Below, piece after piece: positions 54,635 to 62,368 of a stretch of 64,000 nucleotides of DNA. Position 1 is the stretch's first letter, and every line of letters starts with the position of its first letter. Origin of the DNA: CAVZQN01 sp963837395. Its GTDB lineage: Bacteria > Acidobacteriota > HRBIN11 > JAKEFK01. Location: NCBI GenBank assembly GCA_963837395.1, contig CAWINI010000001.1:248001-312000 (forward strand), written 5' to 3'. A program made the position numbers and the translations under genes. The notes under the pieces were generated by a model. The model worked only from the letters and a program-made list of their open reading frames with translations. It was not told the DNA's origin and ran no database searches.

Positions 54635-57157
54635 ATGAACCAACTCCCTTCATCCTTTTGGAGCATCTCTGCGTCCGACATGCTCCAGCATCTTGAAACA
54701 GAGAGCGAAGGATTAACCAGCGCAAAAGCCCGAGAGCGGCTCGCTCGTTATGGCTCTAATCTTCTGAAGCCACAAAAGCGGTCAGATCTGTTATCACTCC
54801 TACTGGCACAATTCAAGAGTCCGCTAATCCTCATTCTTTTGATTGCAACCGGGTTGTCGTTTTTCTTACATGATCCCGTGAATGCTTTCATCATTTTCGC
54901 AATTGTGTTTGTTAGCGCACTTCTTGGATTCTGGCAAGAGCGCAGTGCAACCAACGCTGTAGAACAGTTGCTGGCTATTGTTCAAATTAAGGCCATGGTG
55001 ATTCGTGATGAAGGACCGCAGGAAATTCCAGTCGAAGAGATTGTGCCGGGAGACATTGTTATTCTTAACGCAGGAGACGTCGTCCCGGGTGACTGTCTTG
55101 TTATTGAATCGAAGGATCTCTTCGTAGATGAAGCAACCTTGACCGGCGAAACTTACCCTGCAGAGAAATCAACAGGCACGCTTGCGGCCGACACGCCGCT
55201 GGGGCAGCGAACAAATTCTGTATGGATGGGCACCCATGTGGTAAGTGGCAATGCCAGAGCATTGGTTATAAACACAGGTACGCAAACAGAATTCGGCAAG
55301 GTTTCCCAGCGTTTAAGACTCCGCCCGCCTGAGACCGACTTCGAACGTGGTATACGGAGATTTGGCTACTTTCTTATGGAAGTCACACTGGTTTTGGTAA
55401 TCGCCATCTTTGCTATTAATGTTTACCTGGCACGTCCGGTTCTGGAGTCCTTTCTTTTTTCGCTTGCGCTCGCTGTTGGTCTGACACCGCAATTGCTGCC
55501 GGCGATTATCAGCATCAATCTTGCACACGGAGCCAAACGGATGGCGAAAGAAAAAGTGATCGTCAAACGCCTTGCTTCGATTGAAAATTTCGGCAGCATG
55601 AACTTGATCTGCTCCGATAAAACCGGAACATTGACCGAAGGGGTTGTTCACGTGCAATCCGCTCTTGATGTGGAAAGTGCCCCAAATGATAAAGTGCTTC
55701 TTTACGCTTACATCAATGCGGTTTACGAAACAGGATTTACGAACCCCATCGATGAAGCAATCCGCACCCATCGCAAGTTTGATGTTTCTGATTACCGAAA
55801 GGAAGACGAGATCCCGTATGATTTTCTTCGCAAACGATTGAGTGTTCTGGTTGCCAAGGGAGATATGCATCTGATGGTAACCAAAGGTGCATTGGAAACT
55901 GTGCTTACCGTCTGTTCAGAAGCGGAGACTAAAGAGAAAGCCCTGGTAGATATCAATGTCGTGCGTGACAGAATCCAACAACACTTCGAGGAATTCAGTA
56001 GTAAAGGCTTTCGCACTCTAGGCGTCGCATACAAGAACATGGGATCTAGATCGCTCATGAGCAAAGACGATGAAGCGGGCATGACGTTTCTAGGATTCCT
56101 TGTTCTGTTTGATCCGGCAAAACCCAATATACTCGAAACCATCGACCGCCTGAAAGATCTTGGCGTTTCAATGAAGATCATTACGGGTGACAACCATCTG
56201 GTCGCAGCGAATATTAGTCAACGGATGGGATTATCGGGAACAAGAATTATCACAGGACCAGACCTTCGCGAGCTTAGCGATGATGCTTTGCTAAACCGGG
56301 TAATGGACGTGGATGTCTTTGCAGAAATTGAGCCCAATCAAAAAGAGCGGATCATCCTCGCTCTCAAGAAGAACGGAAACGTGGTGGGATATATTGGAGA
56401 TGGTGTCAATGATGCTTCAGCGCTCCATGCAGCTGATGTCGGCATATCTGTAGAGAGCGCGGTGGATGTTGCCAAAGAGGCAGCAGATATTGTTTTACTC
56501 GAAAAGGATTTAGGTGTGCTTGTGCGGGGCGTACGTGAAGGCCGTACGACTTTCGCGAACACGCTCAAGTATGTCTTCATGGCCACAAGCGCAAACTTCG
56601 GCAACATGTTCAGCATGGCAGGAGTGTCGCTCTTCTTGCCGTTTCTTCCATTGTTGCCTAAGCAGATCTTGCTAACGAATCTACTAACCGATTTTCCCGA
56701 AATGACGATCGCGAACGACAGAGTGGATAGCGAAATGGTTGATTATCCGAGGCGCTGGGATATGAAAACAATTCGCAAGTTTATGATTACCTTCGGCCTG
56801 GTGAGTTCCGTGTTTGATTACCTGACTTTCGGCGCGCTTTTACTCATCCTTCATGCGACCCGCGATCAATTCAGAACCGGCTGGTTTCTGGAGTCCGTTG
56901 TTTCAGCATCATTGATTGTGCTTGTGATACGAAGCCGAAAACCTTTCTTCAAAAGCAGACCCTCGAAGTATCTGCTTATCGCCACTCTGTTAGTCGTTAT
57001 CGTAACTGTGATTCTACCCTTGATCCCGATCGGTGCGCTTTTTGAATTTACCCGCCTGTCAATTTCGTTCTATCTCTTATTAGGGATGATTGTCATTCTT
57101 TACATTGTCGCCGCGGAAATTACAAAAAGGATTTTTTATCAGAAAGTGAAAATTTAA
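54635..57157 (+). CDS. mgtA: Mg2+-importing P-type ATPase
   Basis: 840 residues, the expected length for MgtA/MgtB. The actuator domain has ATLTGETYPAEK, the phosphorylation site is CSDKTGTLTEG (Asp328), the nucleotide domain has VTKGALETVL, and the hinge is GYIGDGVNDASALHAADVGI. About ten membrane segments, with the C-terminal block GWFLESVVSASLIVLVIRSR and KRIFYQKVKI typical of MgtA. It moves Mg2+ into the cell using ATP. No mgtL-like leader is seen in the 20-bp gap upstream, so it may be transcribed with the preceding gene. Confidence 0.9.
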   Translation: MNQLPSSFWSISASDMLQHLETESEGLTSAKARERLARYGSNLLKPQKRSDLLSLLLAQFKSPLILILLIATGLSFFLHDPVNAFIIFAIVFVSALLGFWQERSATNAVEQLLAIVQIKAMVIRDEGPQEIPVEEIVPGDIVILNAGDVVPGDCLVIESKDLFVDEATLTGETYPAEKSTGTLAADTPLGQRTNSVWMGTHVVSGNARALVINTGTQTEFGKVSQRLRLRPPETDFERGIRRFGYFLMEVTLVLVIAIFAINVYLARPVLESFLFSLALAVGLTPQLLPAIISINLAHGAKRMAKEKVIVKRLASIENFGSMNLICSDKTGTLTEGVVHVQSALDVESAPNDKVLLYAYINAVYETGFTNPIDEAIRTHRKFDVSDYRKEDEIPYDFLRKRLSVLVAKGDMHLMVTKGALETVLTVCSEAETKEKALVDINVVRDRIQQHFEEFSSKGFRTLGVAYKNMGSRSLMSKDDEAGMTFLGFLVLFDPAKPNILETIDRLKDLGVSMKIITGDNHLVAANISQRMGLSGTRIITGPDLRELSDDALLNRVMDVDVFAEIEPNQKERIILALKKNGNVVGYIGDGVNDASALHAADVGISVESAVDVAKEAADIVLLEKDLGVLVRGVREGRTTFANTLKYVFMATSANFGNMFSMAGVSLFLPFLPLLPKQILLTNLLTDFPEMTIANDRVDSEMVDYPRRWDMKTIRKFMITFGLVSSVFDYLTFGALLLILHATRDQFRTGWFLESVVSASLIVLVIRSRKPFFKSRPSKYLLIATLLVVIVTVILPLIPIGALFEFTRLSISFYLLLGMIVILYIVAAEITKRIFYQKVKI

Positions 57158-57167
57158 ATAGATAAAA

Positions 57168-57290
57168 TGAAAACCATCTTCTTGTTCATAAGTGTGTCTC
57201 ACACGCACAATCTTCAAACTGATCCTCGAACATCTTGAATAACTTGATTATTAACCATTATTAGTTAAATAACTATCAAATACAGTATAA
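57168..57290. pseudogene. Remains of a duplicated BON-XRE upstream region
   Basis: ACCATCTTCTTGTTCATAA (57173-57191) matches the BON gene start at 51450-51468; CTCGAACATCTT matches XRE coding sequence near 52087; ATTATTAACCATTATTAGTT matches the XRE upstream region. The three pieces keep their order but the genes between are deleted. It shows the second ABM unit arose from a duplication of the 51.4-53 kb block. The 57291-57377 part shows no match. Confidence 0.7.
57251..57268. promoter_or_regulatory. Putative operator TTAAC-N8-GTTAA, copy 2
   Basis: Identical to the operator at 52388-52405 but without an adjacent regulator gene. It lies 110 bases ahead of the ABM2 promoter. Confidence 0.5.
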
Positions 57291-57377
57291 ACTTTAAACT
57301 CAACAATATAAATGACTTATTGTCATTAATGGAATTGAAAAATACTCAGTGTAACCAATTAATAGAAAACTTACGGG

Positions 57378-57406
57378 TTGACATGTTCGATTAATTAATC
57401 TATTAT
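57378..57406 (+). promoter_or_regulatory. Promoter of ABM-like gene 2
   Basis: TTGACA (57378-57383), 17-bp spacer, TATTAT (57401-57406). The -35 box is closer to consensus than in copy 1. Confidence 0.72.
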
Positions 57407-57440
57407 GGTTAAGTGATAAGAAATAAGCTTTTAGAAGTTA

Positions 57441-57482
57441 AAAAACTCCTAGCTGGTCACAAATCAAACCTTAGGAGGTTTT
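57441..57482 (+). promoter_or_regulatory. Conserved leader hairpin hiding the ribosome site, copy 2
   Basis: AAAAACTCCTAG pairs with TTAGGAGGTTTT as in copy 1. AGGAGG is at 57473-57478. The loop is two bases shorter than in copy 1, while both stem arms are unchanged. Confidence 0.55.
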
Positions 57483-57487
57483 AGATT

Positions 57488-57808
57488 ATGTATGCACGTA
57501 TAGTCAATATGAAACTTAGAAAGAATGCGCAGGATGAGTTTGCAAAAACGTTCGAAAACGAAATTGTTCCCATGTTGCGTAAGCAGACAGGATTCAAGGA
57601 TGAGCTTAGCTTTGTAGCTCCGGAACGCTCGGAAGTAACAGGAATCAGCTTTTGGAATCAGAAAGAAAGCGCGGATAACTATAATCGCACAATTTTCCCA
57701 GAAGTGTTGAAAAGCCTATCGAAAGTGATTGAAGGAACCCCCGAAGTAAGAACTTTTGAAGTATCAAGTTCCACATTCCATAAGATCGTGGCAGGACACA
57801 CGGTCTGA
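57488..57808 (+). CDS. ABM-like dimeric alpha/beta-barrel protein 2
   Basis: A 106-residue paralogue of the protein at 52627, starting MYARIVNMKLRKNAQDEFAK and ending TFHKIVAGHTV. Differences are conservative and spread along the chain, so both copies appear to be under selection. Promoter, leader and terminator are duplicated too. Two differently tuned promoters may allow distinct expression. Confidence 0.82.
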   Translation: MYARIVNMKLRKNAQDEFAKTFENEIVPMLRKQTGFKDELSFVAPERSEVTGISFWNQKESADNYNRTIFPEVLKSLSKVIEGTPEVRTFEVSSSTFHKIVAGHTV

Positions 57809-57844
57809 CGATCCTTTAATGCATACCCCCTATTTGCATTTTGA

Positions 57845-57874
57845 GAGAGCGGAAGGCCGCTCTCTTTTTTTTTG
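57845..57874 (+). terminator. Rho-independent terminator of ABM-like gene 2
   Basis: GAGAGCGG-AAGG-CCGCTCTC followed by a run of T residues. Same position and upstream sequence (CCCCCTATTTGCAT) as copy 1. Confidence 0.9.
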
Positions 57875-57941
57875 ACTTATTCGTACGGAATGGAGAACCG
57901 ATCACTGCATTAGTAGACAGATTGAGTGAGTGAAGCATACG

Positions 57942-58130
57942 CTACAGAGACCAACACCCGGTCCGACACCACCGATTTTTCCCCACAATCGCCTTATGCA
58001 ATTGAAGAGTATCACCCCAAAAAGCTTCATCTCCAAAAGTATCGTAACGAAAGATTTGACTACCCTGCTCGATCAGTTGGCTTGAATTCTTTAGGATTTC
58101 AGAGGCGTTGCCGCCCGCCTGCATGATTTT
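57942..58130 (-). pseudogene. Relic of the di-heme cytochrome gene (N-terminal part)
   Basis: On the minus strand ASEILKNSSQLIEQGSQIF, RYDTFGDEAFWGDTLQLHKA matches AEILKNSSQMIEQGRHIF, RFDTFGDEAFWGDTLQLHKS of the gene at 60403-61747. No heme site, start or downstream part remains. Confidence 0.85.
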
Positions 58131-58215
58131 TAGTGAATATACGACCAACCCTCAAGTGCTATATCAAAAGGAAGGTACTCGAAATATTTCTCATCCTTCC
58201 GCAAGTGATACGCAG

Positions 58216-58610
58216 CTATTCAGTTGTTTTTCCATCGAAACGTTCTTCATGGGCAAGCGCATCAGCTTTAGTTTTATGGATCGTGCCATCACGGTGTTCC
58301 GGCGGAGAATAAAGCGTATAAAGCTTCAGATCCTCTTTATCGGATTCATTAATAATATTGTGCTTCGTTCCGGCGGGAATCACGACTGCGGTTCCATCCG
58401 AAATCTTATGCTTCACACCATCAAGGATGGCAATTCCTTCCCCTGACTCTACACGGATAAATTGATCCAGATCATGAGTTTCCTGTCCAATCTCTTCTTT
58501 TGGACGAAGACTCATTAAGACAAGCTGAGTATTTTTCGCTGTATACAGCCCCGCCGGAAATCTTTGTTCTCAATTGAGTCTTTTTCAATATTGGTTACAT
58601 AACCTTTCAT
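58216..58610 (-). pseudogene. Cupin-domain protein, frameshifted
   Basis: The start at 58610 (GGAGGATAACGGCAATG) gives MKGYVTNIEKDSIENKDFRR. In a GGGG run near 58547 the frame shifts, and LYTAKNTQLVLMSLRPKEEI, GQETHDLDQFIRVESGEGIA, then GTAVVIPAGTKHNIINESD continue to 58216. The cupin metal motifs G(X)5HxH-like (HDLDQF) and PAGTKHNI are present. Without the indel it is a normal small cupin of about 130 residues. A shorter product from 58515 is possible. Substrate unknown. Confidence 0.78.
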
Positions 58611-58752
58611 TGCCGTTATCCTCCTCTTAAATTTTTGATGAAACCGTGATCGAAAGCAATACCGCGCTCCCGCTAAAAACGCCTCGAAGCGGAGCATCTT
58701 ATGCGATTGGAATTCGCAAATCTCGGAAAATCGCTGCTCTTCTCTAATCAAT

Positions 58753-59143
58753 ATGCCTCAGCTCTCTGATTCACGCCGGATTTTCGATTTGATCTTAATG
58801 ACTCAGCAATTCATAGCCTCGCCAGCCAAGCGTCTGAGATGTTGTTCAAACATTTTGAAATCTGGGATGAAAATCACGGGTATTTTTTTCAGCTCTTGTT
58901 GCAGGTGTTCTGACTCAACTCCGCCTACCTAGAGTTCTACTCGTTGTGGCATCTTGTGCTTGAGGGCAAGCTCGATTATCGCGTGATCGGCAGCATACTG
59001 CGCAACAATGAGCTAGCGTCAGGTCGTTTTGCATCATATATATACGATCCCTTATTGCAGATCCCTGTTGCAGATGAGAGCGGTCAAAGCCACTCTCTTT
59101 TGATAGAAGAAATAATCAAACTGGCCACGGAGCGAAAGCCGTA
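58753..59143 (+). pseudogene. Decayed gene of unknown family
   Basis: Coding-like sequence is visible in one frame from about 58782: LFKHFEIWDENHGYFFQLLL, a TGA at 58911-58913, then YLEFYSLWHLVLEGKLDYRV, IGSILRNNELASGRFASYIY and SHSLLIEEIIKLATERKP to a proper stop. A better 5' part (MPQLSDSRRIFDLI from ATG 58753) is in another frame. So at least one nonsense codon and one indel. The stretch includes the near-copy of the 24-bp repeat (59024-59044). The family was not recognised. The rest of 58611-59356 shows only the sigma-54-like site. Confidence 0.45.
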
Positions 59144-59279
59144 AGTATTAGTGCGTAACCAGCCCCTTCCAGCTTCTTCGTCGGCCGCCTTCAAGAACGG
59201 TACGGTTGGGTAAAGATGTCAATTTGTCGTTGCTTGACATCTAGTCACATGCGCACTTTGTTCGTCTCGGCGAATGAGC

Positions 59280-59297
59280 TTGGCATGATTAATGCTT
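59280..59297 (+). promoter_or_regulatory. Sigma-54-type promoter candidate
   Basis: TTGGCATG-ATTA-ATGCTT has the GG and GC elements ten bases apart, as required for sigma-54, and differs from the common TTGGCACG-N4-TTGC pattern at two positions. It lies 60 bases before the Met-rich gene. Confidence 0.5.
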
Positions 59298-59356
59298 AAG
59301 AAACGTATTGAAGGTTATACGTGTGGAACTTTCGTCTTCCAAAACAGGAGCTTAAA

Positions 59357-59776
59357 ATGAGAATTCTTTTTCTTACGTTTTTCTTTTTCTTTCTAGCGTT
59401 TTCAACTTCCTCAATTGCGCAACAAACAAAACCCGAAATGATGCAAAGTGGCATGATGTCGAAATGCGAAGAGATGATGAAGATGCATCAAGAGATGCAA
59501 ACCAAAATGAAGCAGATGGATCAAAAGCTGAGCGATTTAGGACAGAAAATGAATCAGGCTACGGGAGATCAGAAGATCCAGGCCATCGAGGCAGTTCTTA
59601 ATGAGATGATCAATCAACGGACGGCGATGCGGGCCATGATGATGAGTAATCATTCGATGATGATGCAACATATGGAAGAGCACATGCAGAAAGGGGCGAG
59701 TTCAATGATGCAATGCCCCATGATGAAAGAAATGCAGAAAGAGGCAAAAGAAAAGGAGGAACAAACAGAACATTAA
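59357..59776 (+). CDS. Secreted Met-rich protein, possible copper-binding
   Basis: 139 residues from ATG 59357; the upstream start at 59321 would only extend the leader. The signal peptide is very hydrophobic (ILFLTFFFFFLAFSTSSIAQ). The mature protein is a long amphipathic helix with many methionines in MM and MxxxM spacing (EMMQSGMMSKCEEMMKMHQE, MMMSNHSMMMQHMEEHMQ), two cysteines and several histidines. This recalls periplasmic copper or silver-binding proteins, though no family is certain. A sigma-54-like site precedes it. Confidence 0.75.
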   Translation: MRILFLTFFFFFLAFSTSSIAQQTKPEMMQSGMMSKCEEMMKMHQEMQTKMKQMDQKLSDLGQKMNQATGDQKIQAIEAVLNEMINQRTAMRAMMMSNHSMMMQHMEEHMQKGASSMMQCPMMKEMQKEAKEKEEQTEH

Positions 59777-59915
59777 GGGGGCTGATCAAAAAAGCAAATG
59801 CTTATAAAGTTGCTGCGATGCTGTGGTAGCTAGTTTAAATGACACTGCTGCCGCCGCTCACGGTCTGAATTGCCCAATGGTGGGCTGGTCGCAGCGTAAC
59901 GAAAAGAGGTTTGTG

Positions 59916-60038
59916 ATGAATCATACAGACGGATGGATGAGTGGATGGATGGGCGGATGGATGTGGATTTGGGCGGTGATCGGCGTACTGGTGGTGGTCT
60001 TGCTGGTTGTCATGATTAATAAGCTGTCCAAAAAATAA
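59916..60038 (+). CDS. Small Trp/Met-rich membrane protein
   Basis: About 40 residues from ATG 59916 (AGAGGTTTGTG upstream): MNHTDGWMSGWMGGWMWIWA followed by one membrane segment (VIGVLVVVLLVVMINKL) and a basic end. The N-terminal tryptophan/methionine repeats resemble short metal-linked membrane peptides found near copper genes, as in SHOCT-type small proteins without the SHOCT tail. Its position after the Met-rich secreted protein suggests a related role. Confidence 0.6.
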   Translation: MNHTDGWMSGWMGGWMWIWAVIGVLVVVLLVVMINKLSKK

Positions 60039-60173
60039 TCAGGTGTTCACGACCCGCTATCCCGTTATAACCCCCAAACCAGTCAAATGAAAGTAGGGTC
60101 CGGCGTACGGTATTGTCCTGAGATTCTCACTGAGCCATTATCGTGGTACTCACGTCAGGATGCTAAGAGGACG

Positions 60174-60368
60174 CTAAGCTTGAAGAATAAGTTGCTTTAG
60201 CTTCGAGCCGCCCTGGTGCTCGTTTAATAGCTCTGCCGTGTTCTGTTTCGCCTTTTCAACATCGTCCTTGTTTCCGGCTTTTGCTGCCGCCCGAAATGTT
60301 TTGTTTGTGATGTTATCAGGATTTCCGTGATCATCATCAGGCCTTTTACATCCGCAGTTGTAACACAT
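60174..60368 (-). CDS. Small Cys-rich protein, copy 2
   Basis: 64 residues: MCYNCGCKRPDDDHGNPDNI, TNKTFRAAAKAGNKDDVEKA, KQNTAELLNEHQGGSKLKQL. The start ATG is preceded by GGAGAG; GTG 60374 is a nearby alternative. CxxCxC plus DDDH may coordinate zinc. It lies 29 bp downstream of the cytochrome gene on the same strand, so it is probably the last gene of that operon. Copy 1 has lost this ATG. Confidence 0.65.
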   Translation of the reverse strand: MCYNCGCKRPDDDHGNPDNITNKTFRAAAKAGNKDDVEKAKQNTAELLNEHQGGSKLKQLILQA

Positions 60369-60402
60369 ATTCACTCTCCATAATGTCTTTAGACAATGGG
60401 AA

Positions 60403-61747
60403 TTACAGCGATTTCAAATATTCAACGAGTTCGTTCTTCTCCTGATCCGTTAATCCCAGTTTTAAATTTTTGTCATAATGCTGAACTACATCAAGAAGCG
60501 TAGCGAATCGCCCGTCATGATAGAAGCCGCCTTTTGTATGGGTCCAGAGTCCCTTTAGCGGAGTGGTGCGATAGCGCTTATCCGGTGAACGGTTTGCCTG
60601 GAAATCATCGATGCCGATTTCTTCGGCCGTATGCATGTTCCAACCGGGCTCAGTAAAAATTGGAGAGACATGGCATGTGCCGCACTTAGCCCGACTCGTG
60701 AATAGCTTTTCACCGCGCACGGATGCGGCATTGTCAAAACTTCCTTGCGGAGCCTTCGGTGCGGGAATGGCTAGTTGATAAAAGTGAAGTGCTGCAAGTT
60801 TACTAGTGACCAGATCCGGATTGCTGCGGACATTATCGAAGCCGGCTTTCGCTGCAACCGGAAACTGCTTGGCATCTTTTAAGCGCGGGTCATAATAAGT
60901 TCCTTTTCCATGCATTTCGAGCGTTGCTACAAACGCATTCCAATGTGTTACAGATCCCCAGCCGGTATAAGTGTGGAGGTTCACACCTGCAAGTCCAAAG
61001 GCTGCAGGAATCAAAGTAGCTGCTGATTTGCCATCAGGACGCATCGCTTTACCATCCATAAAAAGTTCTGCATCAAATTTTCCAGCCCCATGCATTCACC
61101 GCGCTTTTGACCGTTGCTACATCTACTCCCAGCAAATCTGCAACAGGTTGGAGATTCGGAGCAAGACTGATAATCGCGCCAACATTCAGGTCACGATTCG
61201 CATAACCATCTAGACGATGGCCAATTCCAGGAGTCAGTGAATCATCTACGATGGAATGACAAAAAGCACACTGAATCCCAATCGATTTCAGCTGTCCTGT
61301 TTCATTCAGGAATCCAGTAAGACCCACGACAGCATTCAGTTTCAGTAAAGCCAACGTTGTTGCAGGATCTTCCAAGTTTACTTTGCCTGACTTCAATTGT
61401 GTGACTAAATCAGATGGCAAAGCATCAACATCAACCTTTAAACCTACTTCCAGTGCTGTTTTCGGACTCACACCCGGTCCAACACCACCCAGTTTTTCGC
61501 CGGCAATCGACTTATGCAATTGAAGGGTATCGCCCCAAAAAGCTTCATCTCCAAACGTATCGAAACGAAAGATGTGTCTACCCTGCTCAATCATTTGACT
61601 TGAATTCTTGAGGATTTCAGCGGTGTTACCGGTTTGAAGATCCTTCCCTCTTGTTGATTTCTTTTCTTCGCTATGAAGAAGTAGAACTCCAACAAAAAAG
61701 AAGGAAAAAAAGCAAAAAGTTACTGCCCGAGCGATTCTACTTCGCAT
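60403..61747 (-). pseudogene. Exported di-heme cytochrome c, frameshifted
   Basis: The first part (from 61747) has a signal peptide (RAVTFCFFSFFFVGVLLLHS), IFRFDTFGDEAFWGDTLQLH and the first heme site CAFCHSIVDD, then VATVKSAVNAWG. In a GGGG run at about 61088 the frame changes to AGKFDAELFMDGKAMRPDGK, which continues to the second heme site CGTCHVSPIFTEPG and LKGLWTHTKGGFYHDGRFAT. This fits a di-heme cytochrome of the peroxidase/MbnH-like type, about 440 residues if the indel is discounted. Three decayed relatives lie nearby (53028, 57942, 61760). Confidence 0.82.
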
Positions 61748-61759
61748 AGATACTCCTCC

Positions 61760-62018
61760 TGAAGAAATATGTCCTTCAGAAAATAGAGAAACAAGTTGGC
61801 AAGACGAGCGTTGATCGGACGTCCCAATCGAGTGCGCAAGGTTGACTCAATTCGGCCTGTAAAACCAGCGTCATGCAAAACACTAATTGTTTGCGGTCCA
61901 ATTGAAGCTTTGAGTTTTCTGTCGCGACGGATGATTGGATGGTCAGAAAGGACACAAGAATGAAAGCGGTTAACACATAACCATTTCTCTTCATCATGCA
62001 AAGAGGTTTCAGTTTCAT
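61760..62018 (-). pseudogene. N-terminal fragment of another cytochrome c peroxidase-like gene
   Basis: ATG 62018 (AAGGAG upstream) gives a signal peptide (NGYVLTAFILVSFLTIQSSV). After ENSKL the frame shifts and continues ASIGPQTISVLHDAGFTGRI, ESTLRTRLGRPINARLANL, a typical start of di-heme cytochrome c peroxidase-like proteins. It then stops without any heme motif, abutting the start of the next cytochrome gene. Confidence 0.65.
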
Positions 62019-62368
62019 CAAAGACTCCTTAATTAGAACTGGTAACACGACCTCTATGCATCAATGAGGTTGCAATCCATAGTATGATGGGCAATTCATA
62101 TGCCTAACTATTTACGAGGAAATAATTTTACGAAGTGGGAGTATTTCAGCCTAGGCAATTTCAGGATTCCGGCCAAATCTTCTGTCTAATGCACTTACTG
62201 GTAGGCCAGAATAGTCCATATTCAGAGGATTATGTTCCGGCTTTCCGGTTCACTTTTCGATATTGGCGCGGCAACTACAACTTGCTTTCTCGCAGGTTAA
62301 ATATGAAACTAACTTTGAGGAAATCAGACGGCATCATCAATTGAAATATTAATTTAGGATGGGGCTTT
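62019..62368. other. Intergenic, nothing recognised
   Basis: About 350 bases between divergent genes. Only a short shadow ORF; no hairpin, repeat or strong promoter consensus was identified. Confidence 0.5.

Noticed and set aside
59076..59102. Terminator-like stem GAGAGCGG...CCACTCTC
   Set aside because: One mismatch, lies inside coding-like sequence of a decayed gene, and only a short T-run follows; resemblance to the ABM terminators may be coincidence.
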